Notes: generated from the sequence alone by a model not told the origin. A stretch of DNA of 64,000 bases from Streptomyces sp. CB09001 (GCF_003369795.1 NZ_CP026730.1:4145001-4209000), one strand, 5' to 3'; shown: positions 24,921-33,002, numbered from the stretch's first letter. Numbers and translations are program-made.

Positions 24921-25328
24921 TCACTCCGTGACGGTGGGGTGCGCGCCCATGAACGGGCGCAGCTCCAGCCACTCGTGGATCGGCCTCCCGCCCGCGCCCG
25001 GAGCGGCGGACAGCTCCCCGGCCAGCTCGACGGCGCGCTCGTAGTCGTCGACGTCGATCACCATCCAGCCGGCGATGAGGTCCTTGGTCTCGGCGAACGG
25101 CCCGTCGGTGACCGGCGGCCGCCCCTCACCGTCGTACCGCACCCACGTCCCCTCGGGGGCGAGTGCCTGCCCGTCGACGAACTCGCCGGTCTTCTCGAGC
25201 CGGGCCGCGAAGTCGTTCATGTATTGGATGTGCGCCGAGATCTCGTCCGGCGTCCACTGGTCCATGGGCACGTCGTTGGCCGGTGCCGGGGCGCCCCGGT
25301 AGTGCTTGAGCAGCAGGTACTTGGCCAT
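24921..25328 (-). CDS. YCII/DGPF-domain protein, ECF42 partner
   Basis: The 135-residue protein from ATG 25328 (GGAG at about -12) shows KYLLLKHYRG at the start, VTDGPFAETKDLIAGWMVIDVDD with the DGPF motif, and an EVRP-like ELRPFMG end. DGPF proteins are the usual co-encoded partners and regulatory targets of ECF42 sigma factors; biochemical activity is unknown, though YCII domains resemble small ferredoxin-like enzymes. It is the first gene of a two-gene operon with the sigma gene and has a matching promoter upstream. Confidence 0.92.
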   Translation of the reverse strand: MAKYLLLKHYRGAPAPANDVPMDQWTPDEISAHIQYMNDFAARLEKTGEFVDGQALAPEGTWVRYDGEGRPPVTDGPFAETKDLIAGWMVIDVDDYERAVELAGELSAAPGAGGRPIHEWLELRPFMGAHPTVTE

Positions 25329-25383
25329 GATGCGTCGTCTCCTCGGTGCTGGTGCGGCCCATTGTGGCCACCTTCACCCCTGG

Positions 25384-25410
25384 GACGGAGCCGGACGCGC
25401 GTTCTCGACA
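25384..25410 (-). promoter_or_regulatory. Predicted ECF42-dependent promoter of the YCII-sigma operon
   Basis: On the minus strand TGTCGA (25410-25405) is followed after 17 nt by CGTC (25387-25384), about 56 nt before the YCII start codon. This matches the -35 TGTCGA and -10 CG(A/T)C motif that I recall for S. venezuelae ECF42 targets, implying autoregulation. Confidence 0.65.
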
Positions 25411-25421
25411 CGGCGGGTGGG

Positions 25422-26021
25422 TCAGGCGGAAGATTTTTCCGAGACGTCCCTCAGGACTCCTTCCACGCCGTGCAGGAAGGTCGCGGAGACCAGCTCCGGG
25501 TCGAAGAGGCACCCGGCCGCCATCGCGCCGTCCCGGAGCATGACGAGGTGCCGCCCGGCGGCGACGCCGTCACCGTCGCCGGCCTGCGCCAGCAGCTCCG
25601 TGACGGTGTCCAGGAACCACTGCCGGTGGGCCAGCACCGCCTGGTGCACGGGGTGCTCCGGGTCCGGGTACTCGGCCACGGCGTTCAGGAAGGCGCAGCC
25701 GCGGAAACCGGGGGACCGGATCCCGTCCACGATGGACCGCGCGACGGCCCGGACCTGCCCGGCGGCGGACGGACCGCCGTCCATGGCCGCGGCCACCTGC
25801 GCCCGGATGCCCCGGTCGGCCTGGTCGAGGTAGGCGAGGACGAGGTCTTCCTTGCCCGAGAAGTGCCGGTACAGCGTGGCGCGGGTGACCTGCGCCTCCG
25901 CGGTGAGCCGGTCGATGCCGACGGAGTGGATCCCCTCGGCGTAGAAGATCCTCGTGGCGGTGCCGAGCAGCCGGGCTCGCGCTTCGGAGGGGTTGCGGGC
26001 GGCTTCCGTGCTCGGGCTCAT
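25422..26021 (-). CDS. TetR-family regulator
   Basis: The 199-residue protein from ATG 26021 has a TetR_N HTH at about residues 15-62 (LLGTATRIFYAEGIHSVGIDRLTAEAQVTRATLYRHFSG is the family pattern, shown here only as its ends LLGTATRIF and TLYRHFSGKEDL). The C-terminal ligand domain resembles the TetR_C_33 type with GFRGCAFLNAVAEYPD. It is divergent from a small membrane protein gene, and a long perfect inverted repeat carrying GAACGTTC fills the shared promoter region, so it very likely represses that gene and itself. Confidence 0.9.
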   Translation of the reverse strand: MSPSTEAARNPSEARARLLGTATRIFYAEGIHSVGIDRLTAEAQVTRATLYRHFSGKEDLVLAYLDQADRGIRAQVAAAMDGGPSAAGQVRAVARSIVDGIRSPGFRGCAFLNAVAEYPDPEHPVHQAVLAHRQWFLDTVTELLAQAGDGDGVAAGRHLVMLRDGAMAAGCLFDPELVSATFLHGVEGVLRDVSEKSSA

Positions 26022-26041
26022 GCGGCCACCGTATCAAGGCG

Positions 26042-26119
26042 GCGAGGGAGAACGTTCGGTCTTGACAGGGGAGGTGGAAGAACGTTGACTGCGTGACGAG
26101 ACCGAACGTTCTCCCTCGC
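26042..26119. promoter_or_regulatory. TetR operator pair: 21-bp perfect inverted repeat
   Basis: Arms at 26042-26062 and 26099-26119 are exact reverse complements over 21 bp, 36 nt apart. Each contains the palindrome GAACGTTC, and a third partial copy AGAACGTTGA lies between them near 26079. TTGACA at 26062-26067 could be a -35 element for the plus-strand gene, which would be covered by the left operator. It sits exactly between the TetR gene and its divergent neighbour. Confidence 0.75.
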
Positions 26120-26158
26120 TCGAGTCCTGCTCGCCCGCTGCCCCGAAAGGCACTCACC

Positions 26159-26731
26159 GTGGAAACCGTCGTCGTCGCACCGCCCGCCAGCGCCGCCTCC
26201 GTCCCCGTCACGCTCCGGAAGCTGTACTTCCTCCGCTTCGCCTTCGCCGCCGTGTGGGCGGCCCTGCTCTTCACCACCGCCGACGCGCTGGGCCCGCTGA
26301 GCACGGCACTGCTGCTGATCTATCCGCTGTTCGACGTGGCGGCCGCGGTCGTCGACGTCCGGTCGGTGCGGGCGAACGGCGGCCCCGCCGCGCCCCTGTA
26401 CGCGAACATCGCGATCAGCTCCCTGACCGTCCTCGCCCTCGCCCTCGCCGCGACCTCGGGCATCCCGGCCGTCCTGCGCGTCTGGGGCGCGTGGGCGGTC
26501 GCCGCGGGAATCGTCCAGCTCGTCGCGGGCGCCGTCCGCCGCCGGCTGGGCGGGCAGTGGCCGATGATCGTCAGCGGCGCCGTCTCCACGCTCGCCGGCC
26601 TCTCCTTCGTCACGCAGGCCGGCGCCGACGACCCCTCGCTGAACAGCCTCGCGGGCTACGCCTTCCTCGGCGGCGTCTTCTTCCTGGCCTCCGCCCTCCG
26701 CCTGGGCCGCGGGGCACGCGGTCCGGCCTGA
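26159..26731 (+). CDS. Small polytopic membrane protein, HdeD/DUF308-like
   Basis: I chose GTG 26159 with AAAGG 8 nt upstream; GTG 26093 is in frame but lies inside the operator region. The 190-residue protein has six hydrophobic segments arranged in pairs, beginning LYFLRFAFAAVWAALLF. It resembles HdeD/DUF308 proteins, which are acid-stress or general membrane proteins with no defined activity. It is almost certainly controlled by the divergent TetR protein through the inverted repeat. Confidence 0.75.
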   Translation: METVVVAPPASAASVPVTLRKLYFLRFAFAAVWAALLFTTADALGPLSTALLLIYPLFDVAAAVVDVRSVRANGGPAAPLYANIAISSLTVLALALAATSGIPAVLRVWGAWAVAAGIVQLVAGAVRRRLGGQWPMIVSGAVSTLAGLSFVTQAGADDPSLNSLAGYAFLGGVFFLASALRLGRGARGPA

Positions 26732-27057
26732 GGGGACTGCAGCGGCCCGCCGCCGTGCCGCCCTCCCCTCCGCGGCGGCCTGTGGTTCCCGGGTTTCGGC
26801 AACCTTCGGCCCATGGCGCTGAACGAGACTCGAAGGCCGTGGTGGGGGCGGCGCACGGCTACCCGCCCGGCCGCGACCCGCTGGGCAGCGACGAGTTCTC
26901 CGGCGGCAAGGACCACGCCGTCAGGCTGCCGCGGGACCTCGGTTTCGAAGTGGTGGTGGTGGTCCGTGCGGCGGACTGAGCCCTGACGCCGGGCGGCAAG
27001 GATCCCGCGGTGAGGATCCCGCGGTGAGGATTCCGCCGAGGGCGCCGTCCGAGGGCG
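26732..27057. other. Gene-free stretch with a possible coding remnant
   Basis: Between the membrane protein gene and the DUF389 gene, the plus strand at about 26839-26979 can encode GAAHGYPPGRDPLGSDEF and then RLPRDLGFEVVVVVRAAD before TGA 26977-26979. It has good codon bias but no start or binding site, and it reads like the tail of a lost gene. I do not recognise the family. A short repeat (GGATCCCGCGGTGA twice, about 26999-27026) follows. No other feature was seen. Confidence 0.3.
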
Positions 27058-28059
27058 TTACCCGCCGACTCGTCCGGCCGCGATCTGTCGGCCGCGGGTG
27101 GTGTCGACCACGATGGGGACGCCGTCGGGGATCTGGCCCTCCAGGTCGTTCAGCAGGTCTTGGAGCGGGGGCAGTTCGTCGGGGCCGCGGACGTGGATGT
27201 ACAGGGTTCTGGACTGCGCGTCGACGCTGGTGACCGTCGCGCCCGGGCTGTGCGTGAGCCACCGTTCGGCGGCGCTCTTGGCCCTGAGGGTCCAGGTGTT
27301 GAGCAGCACGGTGGCGACCGTGTTGGCGCCCAGGGGGAGCAGGACGGCCGTGAAGAGCAGCCCGAGCATGACGTGGGCGCGGCGCGGCCGGCGGTGGGAC
27401 CGCCGGCCGGCGGTCCGGGCGTAGGCGAGGACGGTGAAGACGACCATGCCGGCGAAGACGAGGGCGAAGAGGTTGGACAGGAAGAGCACCAGGGCGCCCA
27501 GCGCGAGCCACCACGCCGCCTGGCCGGCGCAGACGCCGGTGACCACCAGGGGCGGTACGAGCGAGATCGCGATGGCCACCCCCGGCAGTACGGCGGCGAC
27601 GTCCTTGCGGGCCAGTGCCACGGCCCCGGCGAAGCCCGTGGCAAGGGCGGAGACCAGGTCCAGCAGTCCCGGCGAGGTCCGGCCAGCGATCTGGCCGTTG
27701 GTCAGCAAATCGTAGGACTGGGGCACCACCAGTGAGGCCACCGCCCCGACCAGGATCACCAGCAGGCACCCGAGGGCCACGAAGGCGGCGGCGGTGCTGC
27801 GGCGGCGCCGCACGGCCCCGAGGGCGATGCCCATGATGGGTGTGGAGAGCGGAGCGATGATCATCGCGCCGATGACGGTGGCGGTGGAGTCCGTCAGGAT
27901 GCCGCACGCGGCGATGACCGCGGAGAGCGTGAGCATGGTCCAGAACGCCGACTGCTTCGACCGGCTGTCGCCGGACGAGAGATCGAGGTCTTCCTGGAGG
28001 TCGTCCAGGGATCGGCGTTGCCGGTCCGGCAGGACCATGGCGCGGAGTTGGCCGGGCAT
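27058..28059 (-). CDS. DUF389 family membrane protein
   Basis: I chose ATG 28059, with GGGGG just upstream. The 333-residue protein begins with a soluble segment (SLDDLQEDLDLSSGDS), then SAFWTMLTLSAVIAACG and VIGAMIIAPLSTPIMGIALG, the hallmark DUF389 motif, followed by about six hydrophobic helices and a C-terminal soluble part of about 90 residues. The family is widespread with unknown function, suspected to be involved in transport. It is divergent from the membrane protein gene at 28202. Confidence 0.85.
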   Translation of the reverse strand: MPGQLRAMVLPDRQRRSLDDLQEDLDLSSGDSRSKQSAFWTMLTLSAVIAACGILTDSTATVIGAMIIAPLSTPIMGIALGAVRRRRSTAAAFVALGCLLVILVGAVASLVVPQSYDLLTNGQIAGRTSPGLLDLVSALATGFAGAVALARKDVAAVLPGVAIAISLVPPLVVTGVCAGQAAWWLALGALVLFLSNLFALVFAGMVVFTVLAYARTAGRRSHRRPRRAHVMLGLLFTAVLLPLGANTVATVLLNTWTLRAKSAAERWLTHSPGATVTSVDAQSRTLYIHVRGPDELPPLQDLLNDLEGQIPDGVPIVVDTTRGRQIAAGRVGG

Positions 28060-28201
28060 GCCCCCAGTATCGTGACCTGGCCCATCGCCACCCGGCAGGA
28101 ACACGAGCCCGCGGCACGGCGGTGTCATACCCGGGTCTGACCTCCCGGTTCAGCTCCCGGTCCGACGCCCCCGCGGGGCGGATGGAGGCATCGTCCTCGG
28201 C

Positions 28202-28993
28202 ATGAGGAATCCGACCGCATCCACCGCCGCCGCCCCGGTCACGAGGACCGGTGACCGACTGCGTGCCGCGCTGCCCGTGACGCCGTGGGGAGCCACCGGC
28301 TTCCCCGGACGCTGGGTGGGCGGCACCGCCATGGTGCTCGGCCCCCCGCTGATGCTGACCGGCGCCCTGCTGCGGGCCCGGTTCCACTTCTTCTTCCCCG
28401 ACCAGCTCTCCGCGTACGAGCGGCACCCCGCCCTGATGGCCACCGCGTACGGCCTCTTCGCCGCGGGCAGCCTGCTGCTGTGGCCCGCCGTGGCGGTGCT
28501 GGCCGGACGGATCGGGGCGCGGAGCGCCGGCTGGGGCCTGTGGGGCGGGGTCCTGGCGATGTCCGGACTGTTCGCCCGCGCCTTCCACGCCGGGGTGGAC
28601 CACCTGGCCTTTCAGCTGGTGCGCTCCCAGGGAGCCGGGCCCGCCACCGAAGCCGTCTCGGCCGGCTACGGCGCCTTCCACGTCTTCAGCACGCTGAACC
28701 TCGCCGTCCTCGCCGGGTGGCTCGTCCTCGCCCTCGGCGCCTGGCGCACCCGTGTGCTCGGCCCGGTCCGCGCTGCCGCACTCGCCCTCGCCGCCGCACT
28801 GCCCCTCGGAGTCCTCAAGGGGACCACCCCGCTGTCGCTGGTGGCCCTGACCGGACTGTGCGTCGCACTGGTGCCGCCGGGCCTGGCGCTGCTGTCGGAA
28901 GCGCCCCGCCCCGGCCGGGCGGCGGTGCTGCGCTGGGTACCGCTGACCCTGGCGGTCCTCGGACTCATGACGCTGCTCGGACAGGCCGGTTGA
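28202..28993 (+). CDS. Polytopic membrane protein upstream of a two-component system
   Basis: The 263-residue protein starts at ATG 28202 (GGAGG 13 nt upstream). About seven hydrophobic helices are visible, with the loop RFHFFFPDQLSAYERHPA after the first. I do not recognise a named family. The TGA (28991-28993) directly abuts an ATG that can start the histidine kinase gene, so the three genes 28202-30867 look like one operon. The protein could be a sensory partner or target of the system. Confidence 0.7.
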   Translation: MRNPTASTAAAPVTRTGDRLRAALPVTPWGATGFPGRWVGGTAMVLGPPLMLTGALLRARFHFFFPDQLSAYERHPALMATAYGLFAAGSLLLWPAVAVLAGRIGARSAGWGLWGGVLAMSGLFARAFHAGVDHLAFQLVRSQGAGPATEAVSAGYGAFHVFSTLNLAVLAGWLVLALGAWRTRVLGPVRAAALALAAALPLGVLKGTTPLSLVALTGLCVALVPPGLALLSEAPRPGRAAVLRWVPLTLAVLGLMTLLGQAG

Positions 28994-30178
28994 ATGCACC
29001 CGCCGCCCCCGTACGGTCGGACCATGAGGCGCAAGCGGCAGCACCATCTCCACGCCCTGGATCTCGGCGCGGCCCTGGCCCTGACCGCCGTGTACACGGG
29101 CTTCGCCCGGCTGACCGCCGACGACGGCCAACCCGTCTACACGGGACCCTTCTGGCTCGGCTGCCTCCTCGCCGCCGCGGTCGGTCTGCCGATCGCCGTG
29201 CGCCGCCGCTGGCCGCTGGCCGTCCTGGGCACCGTGCTGGCCGCGCTGGCCACGGCGTCGCTCCTCGACATCCCGCGTGAGCCGTACGCCGCCGCCGGGC
29301 TCGCCGCCTACCTGGTGGGACTCGCCGAGCCCGTCCGTCGGTCCGTGCCCGCACTCGCGGTGACGCTGCCGGTGGCGTGCGGCGCGGTGTACCTCGGCGA
29401 GGCGGTGGTCACTCCCGCCGAGGACGCCCGGGGCGCCGCCGGGGTGGCCGGCCTCGTGCTACTGGTGATCGCCGGCTCCTGGGGCGTGGGGTTCACCGTG
29501 CGCGGTCGCCGGGCCGCGGTCGCCGGGGAACAGCGGCGCCGGGCGGAGCGGGCACGGGACGAGGAACGCCTGCGGATCGCCCGCGAGCTGCACGACATCG
29601 TCTCGCACCACCTCGGCATGATCGCCGTCAAGGCGGGCGTCGCCGGGCACGTGGCGCAGGACGACCCGGCACAGGCGCGGGACGCCCTCAAGGTCATAGA
29701 GGAGACCAGCCGTTCGGCGTTGGCCGAGATGCGGCGCACCCTCGGCATACTGCGGACCGACAGCGCACCCCTGGGGCCCGCCCCGCGCCTGGACCGCCTC
29801 GACACACTGGCGGCGGAGGCGCGCCGGGCGGGCGTGGACGTCGCCCTGACGGTCCGCGTCGGGGAGGACCTGGCCGAGGGGACCCAGCTGACCGTCTACC
29901 GGATCGTCCAGGAGTCCCTCACCAACGCGATCCGGCACGCCGCCCCGACCCGCTGCCGGGTCACGGTGGAGGCGGACGCAGGGGAGATCCGCATCCACGT
30001 CGCGGACGAGGGACCCCCGCCGGGATCCGGGCGGCAGACCAGCGAACCGCCGGGCGGACACGGGCTCATGGGCATACGCGAACGGGCGACGATGTACGGC
30101 GGCAGCTTCGAGGCGGGCCCCCGGCCGGAGGGCGGCTTCGCGGTGTCCGTCCGCCTGCCCACGGAAGGGAACCGATGA
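28994..30178 (+). CDS. NarL-type sensor histidine kinase
   Basis: The frame begins at ATG 28994, directly after the previous stop; ATG 29024 is an equally plausible start, giving 384-394 residues. Five hydrophobic helices occupy about residues 20-165. The HisKA_3 box is ERLRIARELHDIVSHHLG (His is the phosphorylated residue), and the ATPase domain has ESLTNAIRHA and GHGLMGIRERATMYGG. It autophosphorylates and passes phosphate to the response regulator encoded next, with which it overlaps by 4 nt (ATGA). The stimulus is unknown; the absence of a large outer loop suggests membrane-level sensing. Confidence 0.9.
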   Translation: MHPPPPYGRTMRRKRQHHLHALDLGAALALTAVYTGFARLTADDGQPVYTGPFWLGCLLAAAVGLPIAVRRRWPLAVLGTVLAALATASLLDIPREPYAAAGLAAYLVGLAEPVRRSVPALAVTLPVACGAVYLGEAVVTPAEDARGAAGVAGLVLLVIAGSWGVGFTVRGRRAAVAGEQRRRAERARDEERLRIARELHDIVSHHLGMIAVKAGVAGHVAQDDPAQARDALKVIEETSRSALAEMRRTLGILRTDSAPLGPAPRLDRLDTLAAEARRAGVDVALTVRVGEDLAEGTQLTVYRIVQESLTNAIRHAAPTRCRVTVEADAGEIRIHVADEGPPPGSGRQTSEPPGGHGLMGIRERATMYGGSFEAGPRPEGGFAVSVRLPTEGNR

Positions 30179-30867
30179 CCATGACCGACGCGACCCCGGT
30201 CCGGGTACTGATCGCCGACGACCAGGCGATGGTGCGCGGCAGCTTTCGGGTCCTCGTCGACCACACCCCCGGCATGACGGCCGTGGGCGAGGCCGCGAAC
30301 GGAGCGGAGGCCGTCCAACTCACCCGCCGCGAACGGCCGGACGTCGTGCTGATGGACGTACGCATGCCGGTCCTCGACGGCATCGGGGCGACCCGGCAGA
30401 TCTGCTCGGACCCGGCCCTGTCCGCCGCCTGCGTCCTCATCCTCACCACCTTCGACCTGGACGAGTACGTCTACGCCGCCCTGCGCGCCGGCGCCGCGGG
30501 CTTCCTGCTCAAGGACACCCCGCCCGCCGACGTCCTCACCGCCGTCGGCGTCGTCGCCGCGGGCGAGGCGCTGCTGGCGCCCTCGGTGACCCGCCGCCTG
30601 ATCGCGGAGTTCGCCCGCCGTCCGGAGCCCGCCCGTCCGCCCCACCGCTCACTGGACGGGGTCACCGACCGGGAGGTGCAGGTGCTCGGACTGATCGCAC
30701 GGGGTCTGTCCAACACGGAGATCGCGGAGCACCTCCACCTGAGCCTGGCCACGGTCAAGACCCACGTCGGCCGCCTGCTCGCCAAGCTGCGCGCACGCGA
30801 CCGCGCCCAGCTCGTGATCGTCGCCTACGAGACCGGGCTGGTGGGCGACGGCCGGCACGGCGCGTGA
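30175..30867 (+). CDS. NarL/FixJ-family response regulator
   Basis: ATG 30175 overlaps the kinase stop, with GGAAGGG a few nt upstream; ATG 30181 is a second candidate. The 230-residue protein has a receiver domain (VLIADDQAMVRG, acceptor Asp in VVLMDVRMPVLDG, Lys in FLLKDTPP) and a C-terminal LuxR-type HTH (VTDREVQVLGLIARGLSNTEIAEHLHLS pattern, ending TVKTHVGRLLAKL). It is the cognate regulator of the kinase at 28994-30178. A strong hairpin follows its stop. Confidence 0.93.
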   Translation: MTMTDATPVRVLIADDQAMVRGSFRVLVDHTPGMTAVGEAANGAEAVQLTRRERPDVVLMDVRMPVLDGIGATRQICSDPALSAACVLILTTFDLDEYVYAALRAGAAGFLLKDTPPADVLTAVGVVAAGEALLAPSVTRRLIAEFARRPEPARPPHRSLDGVTDREVQVLGLIARGLSNTEIAEHLHLSLATVKTHVGRLLAKLRARDRAQLVIVAYETGLVGDGRHGA

Positions 30868-30895
30868 CCCGTGAGACGGTCCCAGGGGACGGGAG

Positions 30896-30938
30896 GCCGG
30901 TGCGGGGCCGACGCCCTCGGCGTCGCCCCCGCACCGGC
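30896..30938. terminator. Strong terminator after the two-component operon
   Basis: Twenty-bp arms (30896-30915 and 30919-30938) with a single mismatch enclose a 3-nt loop. It lies between the response regulator gene and the convergent DUF305 gene and probably ends both transcripts. Confidence 0.85.
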
Positions 30939-30947
30939 GTGGCGGGG

Positions 30948-31607
30948 TCAGCCCCTGCCGAGCAGTTCGTTCATCTGCTCGATCTCCGCGCTCTGCGAGT
31001 CGATGATCTCGCCGGCCACCTTCTTGGCCGGTCCGTAGGTGCCGTCGGCCTGCTCGGTCTTCGCCATGTCGACCGCGCCTTCGTGGTGCTTGATCATCAT
31101 CTCCATGAAGGCGGTGTCGAACGCGGTGCCCGAGGCGTTCTCGAGTTCGGTCATCTCCTCGGCCGTCGTCATGCCGCCCATGTCGTGCGCGGAGTGGTCC
31201 ATGGCACCCTCGGCGGGCACGTCCTCGCCCCAGGAGGTCAGCCAGCCGGAGAGCGTCCTGATCTCCGGGTCCTGGGCCTTCCTGATGTCGGCGGCGAGCT
31301 TCTTCACCTCGGCCGACCGCGCCCGGCCGGGCGCGAGGTCGGCCATCTCGACGGCCTGGCGGTGATGGGGGACCATCCCCTTCGCGAAGGCGACGTCGGC
31401 AGCGTTGTGCTGCCCCTGCGATGCCGATGCCGACGCGGATGCCGACGCGGATGCCGGGGCGGACGAGGAGGCGGGGGCGGCGTGGCCGCCGTGCCCGGCC
31501 GAGCCGTCATCGTCGCCGCTGCCGCCACAGGCGGCCAGGACCAGCGCTGCCGCGCCTGCGGAGGCGACGACGGCGGTGCGGCGCATGAGGGAACGCTTGC
31601 GGATCAT
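30948..31607 (-). CDS. DUF305 lipoprotein
   Basis: I chose ATG 31607 with AAGGAG about 10 nt upstream. The 219-residue protein has a lipobox (LVLAAC), an Ala/Ser linker, and a DUF305 domain with two HH motifs: AFAKGMVPHHRQAVEMADL and TAFMEMMIKHHEGAVDMAK, plus a His/Met-rich GAMDHSAHDMGGM loop. The family is a ferritin-like helical bundle, suspected to bind copper or other metals outside the membrane. It lies 117 nt downstream of the His/Cys-rich DUF6153 gene on the same strand, so the two may be co-expressed. Confidence 0.88.
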   Translation of the reverse strand: MIRKRSLMRRTAVVASAGAAALVLAACGGSGDDDGSAGHGGHAAPASSSAPASASASASASASQGQHNAADVAFAKGMVPHHRQAVEMADLAPGRARSAEVKKLAADIRKAQDPEIRTLSGWLTSWGEDVPAEGAMDHSAHDMGGMTTAEEMTELENASGTAFDTAFMEMMIKHHEGAVDMAKTEQADGTYGPAKKVAGEIIDSQSAEIEQMNELLGRG

Positions 31608-31724
31608 GGTGGTGCAACTCCTTGACGCGCGCCGTCGCGCGGCACGCGGTGGGAACGGATGGAGAACGTGCGGAAGCACGGCACCCGGCACCGGCAAGGG
31701 CCGGGCGCACGGGAGCCGGCCGCT

Positions 31725-32117
31725 CTATATCCGTAGGAGCTGCAGCTCGGAGAGGTCGGGCGGAGCCCGGCCGTCGTGCGGCGACCCCGGGAACGCCGCA
31801 GCGGGCACGGGGGTCGCGGGCGCGTTCAGCAGGGCGCCGGCCAACGCGGGCGGCGTGTACGCCGAACCGATGCCGGCCGCCGCACACGTCCCGTCGGCAT
31901 GCTCGAGGTGGCTCGATCCGCCGTCCGTGTGCGTACATCCCCCGTCCGCGTGCGGAACGCCGTCGGCCGCGGTCATCACCATCTCGTGACCGGCACCCGC
32001 TTGCCCCAGCGGCGTCGCCCCGGGGCCGAGGCCGTGCATGCCCAGCACACCGGCCAGCACCAGCAGCACGAACAGCCGCCCGGCCGGACGGCTGCTTGAT
32101 CGGGTGCTCCTGGTCAC
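31725..32117 (-). CDS. DUF6153-like small membrane-anchored, metal-ligand-rich protein
   Basis: GTG 32117 gives a 130-residue protein; AGAGG is about 14 nt upstream, so the start is not certain. A hydrophobic segment at residues 14-32 (RLFVLLVLAGVLGMHGLG) is a signal or anchor. The outer part is rich in His, Cys and Met (GHEMVMTA, HADGGCTHTDGG, SHLEHADGTC). I recall such proteins as DUF6153, often encoded with DUF305. The residues suggest metal binding, but this is inference. Confidence 0.65.
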   Translation of the reverse strand: MTRSTRSSSRPAGRLFVLLVLAGVLGMHGLGPGATPLGQAGAGHEMVMTAADGVPHADGGCTHTDGGSSHLEHADGTCAAAGIGSAYTPPALAGALLNAPATPVPAAAFPGSPHDGRAPPDLSELQLLRI

Positions 32118-32211
32118 CCGCTCATCGTACGGGCCTCTCGTGGTGCGTCCGCGTAAGAGACCATCTGGACACGCGAACCTCTGGCCACGCGAACACCACC
32201 AGGAGGAACCG

Positions 32212-32337
32212 GTGTCACACCCGCGACTGTCCACTCCCGAGGAGACGCTCGCCGACGCGAAGAAGCGGCTGAATCTCCCGCGCATCGTGCCCGCAACCGA
32301 ACCGACAAGGGCCCTCCGTGCCCTCCATGTTCCGTGA
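32212..32337 (+). CDS. Small protein of 41 residues
   Basis: GTG 32212 sits 5 nt behind a perfect AGGAGG (32201-32206), the best ribosome binding site in its neighbourhood. The product begins SHPRLSTPEETLADAKKRL and has a basic, Pro-rich end; no signal or TM segment. No family is recognised. The binding site and intergenic position between divergent DUF6153 and the minus-strand TetR gene support a real small gene, though it is only 41 residues. Confidence 0.5.
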   Translation: MSHPRLSTPEETLADAKKRLNLPRIVPATEPTRALRALHVP

Positions 32338-32340
32338 CGG

Positions 32341-32395
32341 CACACGACGGCACACGACGGCATACGACGGGGCATGAGGGGGCATGGCGGGGCAT
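32341..32395. repeat. Short tandem repeats after the small ORF
   Basis: Three 10-bp units of the type CACACGACGG (32341-32370; the third differs at one base) are followed by three spaced GGGGCAT/GGCAT motifs to about 32395. This lies between the small ORF and the end of the TetR gene. Confidence 0.6.
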
Positions 32396-32404
32396 CACCT
32401 TTGT

Positions 32405-32962
32405 TCACTGGTGCCGGTCGACGACGGCGCTGACGACGGCGGCGACGTCCCCGCGGGCGGTGGGGCTCAGGTCGACGGAGTTGTGAATGGAGAAGCCTTC
32501 GATCAGGGCGTCGAGGGCGCGTGCGGTGAGCGGGTCGAAGTGCCTGGCCAGGGAGTCCCGGCTGGCTCGCATCCAGGAGCGCATGACGGCGCGCACCTCG
32601 GGATGGCGGGTGGCGAAGGCGTAGAGCTCGTAGCTGAGCAGGAGGTTGCGGTTGGTGCCCCAGACCTTGCCGCAGATGATCTCGACGACCGCTTCCTCGG
32701 CCTCCTGGCGGGTTCGTGCGGCCTCCAGGAGGGCGCCGTAGCGCATGGAGACTGTCTCGGCGAGCCGGGTGAAGGCGTCGGTCAGCAGGTGCTGCATGTC
32801 GTCGAAGTAGTAGGTCAGTGACCCCAGCGGTACACCCGCCGCTTCGGCGATCTTGCGGAAGGTCACCTTGATCGCGCCGTGCTCGGCGATGACGTCGAGC
32901 GCGGCGTCGAGAATGCGTTCGCGGCGCAGGGGGTCGTTGGGGCCGCGGGTACTGCCGGTCAT
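32405..32962 (-). CDS. TetR-family regulator
   Basis: I chose ATG 32962; an in-frame ATG at 33010 would add 16 residues. The 185-residue protein has the HTH at about residues 10-60 (RERILDAALDVIAEHGA, VTFRKIAEAAGVPLGSL, TYYFDDM). The C-terminal domain has HPEVRAVMRSWM. It is divergent from an MFS transporter, whose expression it probably controls; an imperfect palindrome lies between them. Confidence 0.88.
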   Translation of the reverse strand: MTGSTRGPNDPLRRERILDAALDVIAEHGAIKVTFRKIAEAAGVPLGSLTYYFDDMQHLLTDAFTRLAETVSMRYGALLEAARTRQEAEEAVVEIICGKVWGTNRNLLLSYELYAFATRHPEVRAVMRSWMRASRDSLARHFDPLTARALDALIEGFSIHNSVDLSPTARGDVAAVVSAVVDRHQ

Positions 32963-33002
32963 CTCCGTTGTCCGCCTTGTCTTTTCGGTCTCCCACGCCG
33001 GT

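Noticed and set aside
26839..26979. Possible tail of a plus-strand gene
   Set aside because: Good codon bias but no start or binding site and no family recognised; kept only as a low-confidence remnant.
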